Shown here: in pieces, positions 18,823-27,383 of the stretch
Numbering within the stretch: the stretch's first letter is position 1
How the letters are laid out: each line of letters starts with the position of its first letter
NCBI RefSeq assembly: GCF_014251555.1
Contig: NZ_CP059190.1
Coordinates: forward strand, 44,701 to 108,700
Direction: 5' to 3'
Source of the DNA: Blattabacterium cuenoti
Lineage (GTDB): Bacteria > Bacteroidota > Bacteroidia > Flavobacteriales > Blattabacteriaceae
Length of the DNA: 64,000 bases
The notes under the pieces: model-generated
Seen by the model: the letters and a program-made list of their open reading frames with translations, nothing else
The model's database searches: none
What the model was told of the DNA's origin: nothing
Program-made: the position numbers and the translations under genes

Positions 18823-20940
18823 ATGATTCATCATTACTCGTCAAACAGTAGAAAAAAAATTTTTTTATCTTCTGCTTATTCAGATGAAGACATTGAAAAT
18901 GATAGTTCTACTTCATCTCCTTACGGATCTGGAGGAAGTGGAACAGGTTCCGGTTATTATGGAGGAGCTTCAATCAGAAGCAAAACTCCTGTTTTGGATA
19001 ATTTTGGGAGAGATTTGAATGCTATAGCAATAAAAGGAAAATTAGATCCTGTAGTAGGGAGAGACAAAGAAGTAGAACGAGTTTCTCAAATATTGAGTAG
19101 AAGGAAAAAAAATAATCCTTTACTCATAGGAGAACCTGGAGTAGGAAAGTCTGCCATAGCTGAAGGATTATCATTACGTATTGTGCAAAAAAAAGTTTCT
19201 AGAGTCCTATACAATAAAAGAGTAGTTGTTTTGGATTTAGCCAGCTTAGTTGCTGGAACTAAATATAGAGGTCAATTTGAAGAAAGAATTAAGGCAATTA
19301 TAAATGAATCAGAAAAAAATGCAGATTTAATCCTTTTTATAGATGAAATTCACACTATAATTGGTGCAGGAGGAACCACTGGATCATTAGATGCGTCTAA
19401 CATATTTAAACCTGCTTTAGCAAGAGGAGATATTCAATGTATTGGTGCTACTACGTTAAACGAATATAGACAATATATAGAAAAAGATGGAGCTTTAGAG
19501 CGAAGATTTCAAAAAATTATAGTGCAACCTTCTTCTGAAGAAGAGACTATAGAAATTTTAAAAAAAATAAAAGGAAAATATGAAAGTCATCACAATGTAC
19601 TTTATACAGAAGAAGCTATAAAAGCTTGCGTAAATCTTACTGTACGATACATAGTCGATCGTTATTTGCCAGACAAAGCAATTGATGCTTTAGATGAAGC
19701 AGGATCTCGCGTTTATATCAAAAATATAAAAGTGCCACAAGAAATAGTTTTTCTAGAAAAAGAATTGGAAAATATTCGTGAAGAAAAATCCAAAGTAGTC
19801 AAAAGCCAAAAATACGAAGAAGCTGCACGTTTGCGTGATACGGAAAAACGTATAGAAAAACAATTAATAAAAGCTCAAAAAGAGTGGGAAGAATCTTCTA
19901 AGGAAAATAAAGAAATCGTATCCGAAGAAAATGTTGAAGAAGTGGTATCTATGATGAGTGGAGTTCCAGTCAACAGAATAGCTCAAGCTGAAATGAATAA
20001 GTTAAATAAAATGATAGATATATTAAAAGAAAAAATAGTAGGGCAAGATGAAGCAGTAGAAAAAATAGTGAAATCAGTTCAAAGAAACCGAACTGGATTA
20101 AAAGATCCTAATTCACCAATAGGTTCTTTTATGTTTTTAGGACAAACAGGTGTTGGAAAAACTTATTTAGCAAAAATTTTTACAAGAGAACTATTTGATT
20201 CAGAAGAATCATTAATACGTCTAGACATGAGTGAATATATGGAAAAATTCTCTATTTCTAGGTTAATAGGAGCTCCTCCAGGTTATGTTGGTTATGAAGA
20301 GGGAGGACAATTAACAGAAATTATACGTCGTAGACCTTATTCTGTCATATTATTAGATGAAATAGAAAAAGCACATCATGAAGTCTTTAATATTTTGTTG
20401 CAAATCTTAGATTACGGATGTGTAACAGATAGTATTGGAAGAAAAATTAATTTTAAAAATACCGTAATTATTTTTACGTCAAATACAGGGACACAACAAT
20501 TAAAAGAATTTGGTCAAGGAATAGGATTCCATACTCAAGCAAGACAATCAAATAATTATATTAAAAATGTGTTAGAAAAAGCTTTAAAAAGAACTTTTTC
20601 TCCAGAATTTTTAAATAGAATAGATGATGTTATCATCTTTAATTCTCTAACACAAAAAGATATATCAAAAATCACTCATATAGAATTAGAAAAAATAATA
20701 CTTCATGTATCTAATCTAGGGTATAAATTAATTTTTCTTCCTGAAGTAGAAGATTTTATTAAAAATAAAGGATTTGATCATGAATATGGAGCTCGTCCTT
20801 TAAAAAGAGTAATAGAAAAATTTATTAAAAATCCTATATCAGAATGTATAATTAGTGAAAAGTTAAAAAAAGGAAATCAAATCTTATTAAAGATGAATGA
20901 AAAAAACAACGATGTGAAAGTTTCTATTCAAAGAATATGA
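18823..20940 (+). CDS. clpC: ATP-dependent Clp protease ATPase subunit ClpC, lacking the N-domain
   Basis: HSP100 unfoldase that feeds substrates to ClpP. The 705-residue protein has D1 Walker A GEPGVGKSA (103-111), a UVR-like coiled middle segment (KYEEAARLRDTEKRIEKQL, about 330-350), D2 Walker A GQTGVGKTY (about 440) and the ClpP-binding loop GIGF (about 566). Flavobacterial ClpC is normally around 850 residues with a Clp_N adaptor-binding domain in front. Here only about 50 low-complexity residues (Ser/Gly rich) precede the KTPVLDNFGRDL linker. Only 103 bases separate it from dnaX, so the domain is not hidden upstream. nth overlaps the stop. Confidence 0.92.
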   Translation: MIHHYSSNSRKKIFLSSAYSDEDIENDSSTSSPYGSGGSGTGSGYYGGASIRSKTPVLDNFGRDLNAIAIKGKLDPVVGRDKEVERVSQILSRRKKNNPLLIGEPGVGKSAIAEGLSLRIVQKKVSRVLYNKRVVVLDLASLVAGTKYRGQFEERIKAIINESEKNADLILFIDEIHTIIGAGGTTGSLDASNIFKPALARGDIQCIGATTLNEYRQYIEKDGALERRFQKIIVQPSSEEETIEILKKIKGKYESHHNVLYTEEAIKACVNLTVRYIVDRYLPDKAIDALDEAGSRVYIKNIKVPQEIVFLEKELENIREEKSKVVKSQKYEEAARLRDTEKRIEKQLIKAQKEWEESSKENKEIVSEENVEEVVSMMSGVPVNRIAQAEMNKLNKMIDILKEKIVGQDEAVEKIVKSVQRNRTGLKDPNSPIGSFMFLGQTGVGKTYLAKIFTRELFDSEESLIRLDMSEYMEKFSISRLIGAPPGYVGYEEGGQLTEIIRRRPYSVILLDEIEKAHHEVFNILLQILDYGCVTDSIGRKINFKNTVIIFTSNTGTQQLKEFGQGIGFHTQARQSNNYIKNVLEKALKRTFSPEFLNRIDDVIIFNSLTQKDISKITHIELEKIILHVSNLGYKLIFLPEVEDFIKNKGFDHEYGARPLKRVIEKFIKNPISECIISEKLKKGNQILLKMNEKNNDVKVSIQRI

Positions 20941-21572
20941 ATTTTATGATTAAAAAAATAAAAATAATTGAAAAAATATTGGATTTTTTATATCCAAATC
21001 CAATTAGCACTTTATATTATATCAATGAATATACTCTCCTCATTGCTGTTATTCTTACTGCAAAAAGTAAGGAAAAAAAAGTAAATGAAGTAACAAAATA
21101 TTTATTTAAAAAGATTCAAAATCCTAAAGATGTGATTCATCTTTCTATTGGAAAAATAAAAAACTATATAAAAAATATAGGACTTTATAATAAGAAATCT
21201 AAGAATATTTATGATTTATCTACTATTTTGATAAATAAATACAATAGTATTATTCCTAAAAACATTTCAGAATTAAAGTCTTTACCAGGAGTAGGACATA
21301 AAACAGCATCTGTTTTTTTATCTCATGTATCAGACATTCCTGTATTTCCTGTAGACACTCATATCCACAGAATGATGTATCGTTGGAAATTAAGTGATGG
21401 AAAAAGTGTTAAAAAAACGGAAAAAGATGCTAGACATATTTTCAATAAAATAAATTGGAGAAAGTTACATCTTCAAATTATTTCTTATGCCAAAGAATAT
21501 TCACCTTCCCAAAAGTGGAATGTCAAGAAGGACATAATTTATCAAGAATTATTAAGAAACAATTTGTTATAA
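20937..21572 (+). CDS. nth: Endonuclease III (Nth) without iron-sulfur cluster ligands
   Basis: DNA glycosylase/AP lyase for oxidised pyrimidines. The 211-residue protein keeps the helix-hairpin-helix LPGVGHKTA (116-124) with catalytic Lys122, and the catalytic Asp140 in VDTHIHRM. The C-terminal 4Fe-4S loop (four Cys in the family) is replaced by AKEYSPSQKWNVKKDIIY (185-202) with no cysteine. The SAQxTD segment, including the DNA-inserting Gln, reads TAKSKEKK (41-48). The ATG overlaps the clpC stop as ATGA; ATG 20946 is an alternative start. Frames around the C-terminus do not supply the missing cysteines. Confidence 0.88.
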   Translation: MNFMIKKIKIIEKILDFLYPNPISTLYYINEYTLLIAVILTAKSKEKKVNEVTKYLFKKIQNPKDVIHLSIGKIKNYIKNIGLYNKKSKNIYDLSTILINKYNSIIPKNISELKSLPGVGHKTASVFLSHVSDIPVFPVDTHIHRMMYRWKLSDGKSVKKTEKDARHIFNKINWRKLHLQIISYAKEYSPSQKWNVKKDIIYQELLRNNLL

Positions 21573-21579
21573 TTTTAGA

Positions 21580-21930
21580 TCAGAAAGGTAAATCATCAAA
21601 ATCATCAGAGGATAAAGATGGAGATATAGCAGCAGAAGTTTTTTTTGAATAACCTGTAGAGGAATCTTCTATTTTCCATCCTTGGATAGAATTAAAATAT
21701 TTAATCACTCCTTCAGGATTAGTCCATTCTCTTCCACGAATATTGATAAAAACTTTTATTTTATTTTTTGGTCTTACATTTTCTAATAAATCTACTTTAT
21801 CTTGAATAAATTCAATTAATATATTTTGAGGATATGCCTCTTCAGTAGTGATAACAATTTCTCTTTTTCTAAATCCACTGTCAAATTTCTGAGTTTCAAA
21901 CATCTTTTTAACTTTTCCTATAATTTCCAT
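21580..21930 (-). CDS. DUF3127 protein with an SSB-like acidic tail
   Basis: A 116-residue protein matching the bacteroidete DUF3127 family: MEIIGKVKKMFETQKF at the start, GFRKREIVITTEEAYPQ, EFIQDKVDLL, NIRGREWTNPEG and KYFNSIQGWKIE. The fold is OB-like. The C-terminus is acidic and ends DDFDDLPF, very similar to the protein-interaction tip of bacterial SSB (DDDIPF). This suggests a single-strand DNA or repair-protein interaction role, but that is inference. It converges on nth with an 8-base gap and lies downstream of the SPFH gene. Confidence 0.8.
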   Translation of the reverse strand: MEIIGKVKKMFETQKFDSGFRKREIVITTEEAYPQNILIEFIQDKVDLLENVRPKNKIKVFINIRGREWTNPEGVIKYFNSIQGWKIEDSSTGYSKKTSAAISPSLSSDDFDDLPF

Positions 21931-21936
21931 GAAATT

Positions 21937-22878
21937 TTATGATTTATTTTTTTTGCTATTGATTTTCTTTTTAAGTGTTTCTCCAATTTGATTAGAAATA
22001 TTAAATGAAGTAATCATATTATTTAACATTTCACTAGCTGCTCCTGGTGAATTAGGCAATAAAATTAAATTGGTATTACTTCCTTCTCCCATAGACTGAA
22101 GAGTATCATAATGTTGTGTGACCACAATCAAAGCAGATGCTTCTTGTGAATTGATTCCTGCATTATTCAATACTTCAACGGACTCCAATATCCCTCTAGC
22201 TATCTCTCTACGTTGATCGGCTGTTCCTTTTCCCTGTAATTTTTTGCTTTCAGCTTCTGCCTTAGCTTTAGCAACAATTTTAATTCTTTCAGCTTCTGCT
22301 TTATACTCAGCCGCTACTTTTTCTCTTTCTGCTGTATTGATACGATTCATAGCTTGTTTCACTTGTTCATCTGGGTCAAGATCTGTAACTAACGCTTTAA
22401 TGATGGAATATCCATAATCTAACATGGATCCTTCTAATTCTCCTTTTACTGCAAGAGCAATGTTATCTTTTCTCTCAAAAACATCATCCAAACGCATTTT
22501 TGGTACCTCTGCTCTAACAACATCAAAAATGTAAGAAGTAATTTGAGCATGAGAATTATCTAATTTATAAAAAGCTTCGTATACTTTTTCTTTAATCACT
22601 TTAAATTGAACTGATATTTTGACTTTTACAAAAACATTATCTTTAGTTTTTGTGTCTACTAAAATATCTAGTTGTTGAATTTTTAAAGTGAGTTTTCCTA
22701 CTATATGATCCAAAATAGGAATTTTAAAATTTAATCCAGCATAACGGACACTATGAAATTTTCCCATTCTTTCAATAATGGATGCCGTTTCTTGATTAAC
22801 AATGAAGATGAAACTGGAAAAAAGAGATAGAATTAAAAGAGTTAATATTCCATAAAATAGTAAACTAAAAATACTCAT
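21937..22878 (-). CDS. SPFH/stomatin-prohibitin family membrane protein
   Basis: A 313-residue protein with one N-terminal membrane helix (SLLFYGILTLLILSLFSSFIF). A band-7/SPFH domain follows (VNQETASIIERMGKFHSV, VFVKVKISVQFKV, LDDVFERKDNIALAVKGEL), then a long Ala/Glu-rich coiled coil (AEREKVAAEYKAEAERIKI). It is most like bacterial paraslipin/QmcA or HflC. These proteins form large rings at membranes and modulate proteases. It sits between the DUF3127 and DUF59 genes. Confidence 0.85.
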   Translation of the reverse strand: MSIFSLLFYGILTLLILSLFSSFIFIVNQETASIIERMGKFHSVRYAGLNFKIPILDHIVGKLTLKIQQLDILVDTKTKDNVFVKVKISVQFKVIKEKVYEAFYKLDNSHAQITSYIFDVVRAEVPKMRLDDVFERKDNIALAVKGELEGSMLDYGYSIIKALVTDLDPDEQVKQAMNRINTAEREKVAAEYKAEAERIKIVAKAKAEAESKKLQGKGTADQRREIARGILESVEVLNNAGINSQEASALIVVTQHYDTLQSMGEGSNTNLILLPNSPGAASEMLNNMITSFNISNQIGETLKKKINSKKNKS

Positions 22879-22892
22879 AATTAAAAAATTTT

Positions 22893-23207
22893 TTATAATA
22901 AACCTAGTTCTAAACGAGCTTCCTCACTCATAAATTCTCTACTCCAAGGAGGATCAAATGTTAAAACTACATCTACATTTTTTATTTCTTTTAAAGACTC
23001 TATTTTGTTTTTTACTTCTATAGGTAAACTCTCTGCTACTGGACAATTTGGCGAAGTTAAAGTCATTACAATTTTAACCTCTTTTTCATCATTAACTTGA
23101 ATGTCATAAATAAGACCTAGTTCATAAATATCTACTGAAATTTCCGGATCATATATACTTTTCAACACGAAAACAATACGATCTTCCAAAGAATGATCTT
23201 TACTCAT
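22893..23207 (-). CDS. DUF59/MIP18-family protein (SufT-like iron-sulfur assembly factor)
   Basis: A 104-residue protein with the MIP18 fold pattern: LKSIYDPEISVDIYELGLIYD, then VKIVMTLTSPNCPVAESLP with the conserved Cys, and DVVLTFDPPWSREFMSEEARLELGLL at the end. This family helps deliver iron-sulfur clusters, usually alongside Suf proteins. suf genes are not in the window. Its ATG overlaps the stop of the upstream M16 peptidase by 4 bases, so translation is likely coupled. Confidence 0.82.
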   Translation of the reverse strand: MSKDHSLEDRIVFVLKSIYDPEISVDIYELGLIYDIQVNDEKEVKIVMTLTSPNCPVAESLPIEVKNKIESLKEIKNVDVVLTFDPPWSREFMSEEARLELGLL

Positions 23208-24658
23208 TTTTCATTTTTTTTTAATAAAGATCCAAATTGATCAAAATAACGAATAGGATAACCTAACTTCTTTAGACTGGGTAAAATATCATTAGCATTT
23301 CCAACAATTATAATTCTACTATTCTTAATAGGAAAGAATTTTTTACATGATTGATGGATATCATCTGTAGTAACTGATTGTATTTTTTTTAAGTAATTTC
23401 TATAAAATCCACTTGGAAGATTATTTATTAATTCGCAGATAAAAAGATCACTAATTCTGTTTGGATCTTCTAAATCAAGAATAAATTGGCCATTTATTTC
23501 TTTTTTCTTAATATTTAATTCTTCATAAGGAACTTTATACTTTTTTATTTTTACAATTTCTTTTAAAATATCTTTGATTGCTTCTTCTGTCACTTCATTT
23601 CTCACCTGAGTATAAACTGAAAAATAACCTATACTTCTATCAGATTTTAAAACAGAATATGCTCCATATGTATAAGCTTTTTTCTCTCTAAGATTTAAAA
23701 ACAAACGACTTTGAGCTCCTCCACCTAAAATTCCGTTTGCTAATACAGAAGAAAAATATAAAGGATCATTTTTCTTAAAACAAACAGGTGCACCAAAACA
23801 AATAGTAGATTGTGTGAGAGTTGGAAGATCCACTATATCAATTTCAGTTTCAGAAGGAACTGAATATTTTTCTTTAGAGAATTCATCCAAATATGATTTT
23901 TTCTTCCATTTGGAAAAATAAAGATTACATAATTTTTCTGCTTCTTTTTTTGAAATATCTCCTATAAAAGAAAGATAAGATATATTTGGAATATAATATT
24001 TTTCGTATAATTTTTTTAAATCATCAAGAGTTATATTTTTAATGGTGTCATAAGTTTCATACTCTCCATAAGGATGATCTTTTCCAAAGTATAAAACATT
24101 TTTAACACGTTGTAAAATAGAATTAGGATCTTTTTCTGAAAGATGAAGATCTATAATTCTTTGTTTTATTATTTTTTCTAATTCTTTGGAATTATCAAAT
24201 TTACTATTCATTAAAATATCATTCACGATAAAAACGGATTTATTCAAATACTTTTTTAAAGTAGAAATAGATATTTCAAAAAAAGAAGTGTATAAATTAG
24301 AACCCATATAATCAATCATTTCATCTAATTCTTCCTTGGAATAATTCTTTGTCCCAGAACGAAGCATTTGACCAAAAACTTTTTTTATTCCAGCTTTATC
24401 TTTTTCCAAAAAAGGTTTACAGTCAAATTCTAAACCAACTCTAACCAAAGGAAGTTTATGATTTTCTACAACCAAAACTTTCAATCCATTTTCCATTTGG
24501 AAAAATTCAGGTTGTTCAATATTGATAGTAGTTTTTCTTTTTAAAGATTTAGGGGGAATATTACGATTAACAGTATGAGCAAACATAATTGTTGTATAAA
24601 AAAAAATTGTTGCAATAAGAATAATTTTTTTTAAAAATTTATTTGTTATCTGGAACAT
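23204..24658 (-). CDS. M16 family zinc-peptidase-like protein, non-catalytic partner subunit
   Basis: A 484-residue M16 protein with an N-terminal hydrophobic export signal (about 11-27). The first M16 domain lacks the inverted zinc motif: the helix reads KAGIKKVFGQML where HxxEH is expected. The C-terminal domain keeps LNLREKKAYTYGAYS, the substrate-binding R/Y segment. Bacteroidota often encode two M16 proteins side by side, one with HxxEH and one without, acting as a heterodimer. It overlaps the catalytic partner upstream by 20 bases and the DUF59 gene downstream by 4. Confidence 0.88.
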   Translation of the reverse strand: MFQITNKFLKKIILIATIFFYTTIMFAHTVNRNIPPKSLKRKTTINIEQPEFFQMENGLKVLVVENHKLPLVRVGLEFDCKPFLEKDKAGIKKVFGQMLRSGTKNYSKEELDEMIDYMGSNLYTSFFEISISTLKKYLNKSVFIVNDILMNSKFDNSKELEKIIKQRIIDLHLSEKDPNSILQRVKNVLYFGKDHPYGEYETYDTIKNITLDDLKKLYEKYYIPNISYLSFIGDISKKEAEKLCNLYFSKWKKKSYLDEFSKEKYSVPSETEIDIVDLPTLTQSTICFGAPVCFKKNDPLYFSSVLANGILGGGAQSRLFLNLREKKAYTYGAYSVLKSDRSIGYFSVYTQVRNEVTEEAIKDILKEIVKIKKYKVPYEELNIKKKEINGQFILDLEDPNRISDLFICELINNLPSGFYRNYLKKIQSVTTDDIHQSCKKFFPIKNSRIIIVGNANDILPSLKKLGYPIRYFDQFGSLLKKNEK

Positions 24659-25976
24659 TGTATAAACGAACTCTATTGTTTTTATTTAAATATTTGTTAG
24701 CTACTTTTTTTATATCTTCTACAGTTATTTTACGGTATTTATCTATATCGGTATTAATTAAATTCGCATTGTGATAATATAAATAATAATGAGATAAATT
24801 TGCAGCGATCCCGCACATAGAATAATTATCGTATAAAAATTTTTTTTCAAAAAAATTTATCTGTTTTTTTAATTCATGTTCCGTGATTCCTTTTTCTTTT
24901 AGTAGATCAACTTCTTCATCTATGATTTTCGTTAATTGATCTAAATTAATTCCAGGATTAATAAGTCCATAAATAATAAAAATTCCATAATCTTCCATTG
25001 TGTCTAAAAAAGAACCTGCATAAGAAGCCATTTGTTTCGAATTGACAATATTTTTAATGATACGTGAACTTTCTCCATAAGATAATATGTGATCTATCAT
25101 TTTTAACACATAAGAGTCTTCATTTGTTATTTTTGGAACTCTATACGATAAAAACACTCCGGGTACTTTAGTATTTTTATCCACATATCTATAAAATATT
25201 TCTTCCTTAATAGGTTCTTCTTCTATTTTTTTCATTCTGAAATCTATTTTTCCTTTTGGAATGGTAGAAAAATATTTTTTGATTAGTTTCCTTGCTTCAT
25301 TCATATCAAAATCACCCGCTACAACTAGAACAGCATTATTTGGAACATAATATGTTTTATAAAATTTCTTATAATCATTTTCTGTAGCTGCATCCAAATC
25401 TTTTTCAAATCCAATAATGGGATATCTATATGGGTGTTTTTTAAACAATAAAGAAGGAATCACTTCCGAAACAGCTGTTACATATGCCTGATTTTCCACA
25501 CGCATCTTTTTTTCTTCTTTTACTACTTCTCTTTGTATATTAATGCTTTCTTCATCTACTTTAGCATGAAGCATTCTCTCCGATTCTAACCATAAAGCCA
25601 ATGGTAGACGATCAGATGGTAAAACTTCATAGTAACAAGTTTCATCATGATTTGTATAAGCATTATTTTTTCCACCATTGGATGCTATATACTTAAAAAA
25701 TTCTCCTTTTTTAATATTTTTGGATCCTTCGAACATAAGGTGTTCGAAAAAATGAGCAAAACCAGATTTCCCGGGAGTTTCATTTTTGCTTCCTACATGA
25801 TATAAAACAGAAATAGAAACTAAAGGATTTGTATTGTCTTGATGCAAGATAACATGCAATCCATTCGACAATTTCTCTTCTAAAAATTTGATCTTATACA
25901 ATTCCTTGTACTCTTTGGAGTTTAAATGATTAAACATCGTTGCTAACATTAAGAAAAAAAAATAAATCCTATACAT
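24639..25976 (-). CDS. M16 family zinc peptidase, catalytic subunit
   Basis: About 445 residues from ATG 25976 (MYRIYFFFLMLATMF, a short export signal). The M16 zinc motif HFFEHLMFEGS is near residue 80 and the downstream Glu lies in NAYTNHDETCYYEVLP. This is the classic pitrilysin/processing-peptidase layout. A periplasmic peptide-degrading role is likely. A TTG start four codons upstream is possible but would overlap a candidate -7 element. It is paired with the non-catalytic M16 gene in an overlapping operon and is divergent from the act operon. Confidence 0.88.
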   Translation of the reverse strand: MYRIYFFFLMLATMFNHLNSKEYKELYKIKFLEEKLSNGLHVILHQDNTNPLVSISVLYHVGSKNETPGKSGFAHFFEHLMFEGSKNIKKGEFFKYIASNGGKNNAYTNHDETCYYEVLPSDRLPLALWLESERMLHAKVDEESINIQREVVKEEKKMRVENQAYVTAVSEVIPSLLFKKHPYRYPIIGFEKDLDAATENDYKKFYKTYYVPNNAVLVVAGDFDMNEARKLIKKYFSTIPKGKIDFRMKKIEEEPIKEEIFYRYVDKNTKVPGVFLSYRVPKITNEDSYVLKMIDHILSYGESSRIIKNIVNSKQMASYAGSFLDTMEDYGIFIIYGLINPGINLDQLTKIIDEEVDLLKEKGITEHELKKQINFFEKKFLYDNYSMCGIAANLSHYYLYYHNANLINTDIDKYRKITVEDIKKVANKYLNKNNRVRLYNVPDNK

Positions 25977-25985
25977 GAAAAAAAA

Positions 25986-25993
25986 CAAAGTTA
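25986..25993 (-). promoter_or_regulatory. Candidate -7 element for the M16 operon
   Basis: On the minus strand this reads TAACTTTG, an exact TAnnTTTG match, 9 bases before ATG 25976. Transcription from it would start almost at the ATG, giving a nearly leaderless mRNA. No well-spaced TTTG -33 element is seen. Confidence 0.35.
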
Positions 25994-26050
25994 AAGATTA
26001 ACAAAAGAAATTTACGAATTTTTTTTTCAAAAAATGGGATTTTTTTCTTT

Positions 26051-26058
26051 TATTTTTG
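26051..26058 (+). promoter_or_regulatory. Candidate -7 element for the act operon
   Basis: TATTTTTG is an exact TAnnTTTG match, 15 bases before ATG 26074 and 33 before ATG 26092. It lies back to back with the minus-strand element for the M16 genes. The -33 element is not clear. Confidence 0.4.
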
Positions 26059-26091
26059 TTGAATGAAACAATTATGAATTTGTTTATTTAT

Positions 26092-27375
26092 ATGAAAAAA
26101 ATTTTATTCTCTATTTTCATTTTGTCTTTTTCTTTATTAAGAGCTGAAAATATACAAGGAAATGCTGAAGAAGGGGTAGAACTTTTTAAGAAAAATTGCA
26201 CAGCATGTCATTCTATGGATTTGAAAAAAAAGATGATAGGTCCAGCTCTAGCTAACGTAACCGAAAAGAGAAGCCGTGAATGGTTACATAAATGGATTAT
26301 AAATAATAAATCTCTGAGAGAAAGTGGAGATAAAGATGCTATAGCTATTTACAAAGAATATGGAAACTTAGAGATGAATTTATTTACTCAATTATCTGAA
26401 AAACAAGTAGATGATATTTTATCTTTTATTCAAAATCCAATAAAAAAAAAAGAGAAAATAGAAAGTCATGAAATAAACCGTGAAAGTGAAATAGGAGAAA
26501 AACAATTTTTAACTAAACTGATTGTTTTCTGTTTTAGCATTCTATCTCTAATATTACTTTGGATTTTATACAGAATTCAACTTCTAACTAAATTATTAAG
26601 TGAAACAAAAGATCCCATTTTTGATAGGAAAGATTTTCTAATAAATATTTTATACAAGAAAATTTTGGGTAAAAAAAAGATAAGATGGAGATTTCTATCT
26701 TGTTTTGTAGGTTTTTTATTTTTGTTAGGAATATATGAAACTTGGAATTTTTTAATGAAAATAGATGTTAACAAAGGGTACAAACCTGAACAACCGATCT
26801 ACTTTTCTCATAAAATTCACTCTGAAATTAATGGAATTGATTGTCAGTATTGTCATTCTTCCGCAAAATATGGAAAAGTGGCAGGTATACCTTCATCAAA
26901 TGTCTGCATGAATTGTCATATCACTATTGATGAATATGAAGGAGATTATTTAGAAAAAGGAAAAAATAGAGATGAATACAATCAGGAAATACAAAAAATA
27001 TATCATTCTGTAGGATGGAATCCGGAAACTAGGGAATATTCTAAAAAAACTTATCCGATTCAATGGATTCGCATACATAATATGCCAGATTTTGTTTATT
27101 TTGATCATTCTCAACATGTTATAAATGGAGAAAAGATGATTAAAAAATTTAAGAAAGTCAATTTAGTTTGTAATGCTTGTCATGGAGATGTCCAAAAAAT
27201 GGATCAAGTAGAAATGTCTAATGATTTTACTATGGAATGGTGTATTTCTTGTCATAGAAATATAGAAATAGATATCAACAATCAATATTATAAAAAGTAT
27301 TTTTCGAATAAAAAAGAAAGAAAAATAACTGTAGATATGGTTGGTGGAACAGAATGTGCTAAATGTCATTATTAA
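26092..27375 (+). CDS. actA: Alternative complex III subunit ActA, multihaem cytochrome c with N-terminal monohaem domain
   Basis: About 427 residues from ATG 26092, which gives a clean signal peptide (MKKILFSIFILSFSLLRA); ATG 26074 is also possible. An N-terminal cytochrome c domain binds one haem (CTACH). A membrane helix region follows, then a periplasmic pentahaem part with CQYCH, CMNCH, CNACH, CISCH and CAKCH, the last at the very C-terminus. Six haem sites in all fits bacteroidete ActA, with a monohaem domain fused to the five-haem subunit. The complex oxidises menaquinol and reduces cytochrome c or an oxidase. First gene of act. Confidence 0.92.
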   Translation: MKKILFSIFILSFSLLRAENIQGNAEEGVELFKKNCTACHSMDLKKKMIGPALANVTEKRSREWLHKWIINNKSLRESGDKDAIAIYKEYGNLEMNLFTQLSEKQVDDILSFIQNPIKKKEKIESHEINRESEIGEKQFLTKLIVFCFSILSLILLWILYRIQLLTKLLSETKDPIFDRKDFLINILYKKILGKKKIRWRFLSCFVGFLFLLGIYETWNFLMKIDVNKGYKPEQPIYFSHKIHSEINGIDCQYCHSSAKYGKVAGIPSSNVCMNCHITIDEYEGDYLEKGKNRDEYNQEIQKIYHSVGWNPETREYSKKTYPIQWIRIHNMPDFVYFDHSQHVINGEKMIKKFKKVNLVCNACHGDVQKMDQVEMSNDFTMEWCISCHRNIEIDINNQYYKKYFSNKKERKITVDMVGGTECAKCHY

Positions 27376-27383
27376 TTAATATT

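Noticed and set aside
23204..24658. M16 peptidase inactivated by loss of HxxEH
   Set aside because: A non-catalytic M16 partner beside a catalytic one is the usual pair in this phylum; it is not a broken gene.
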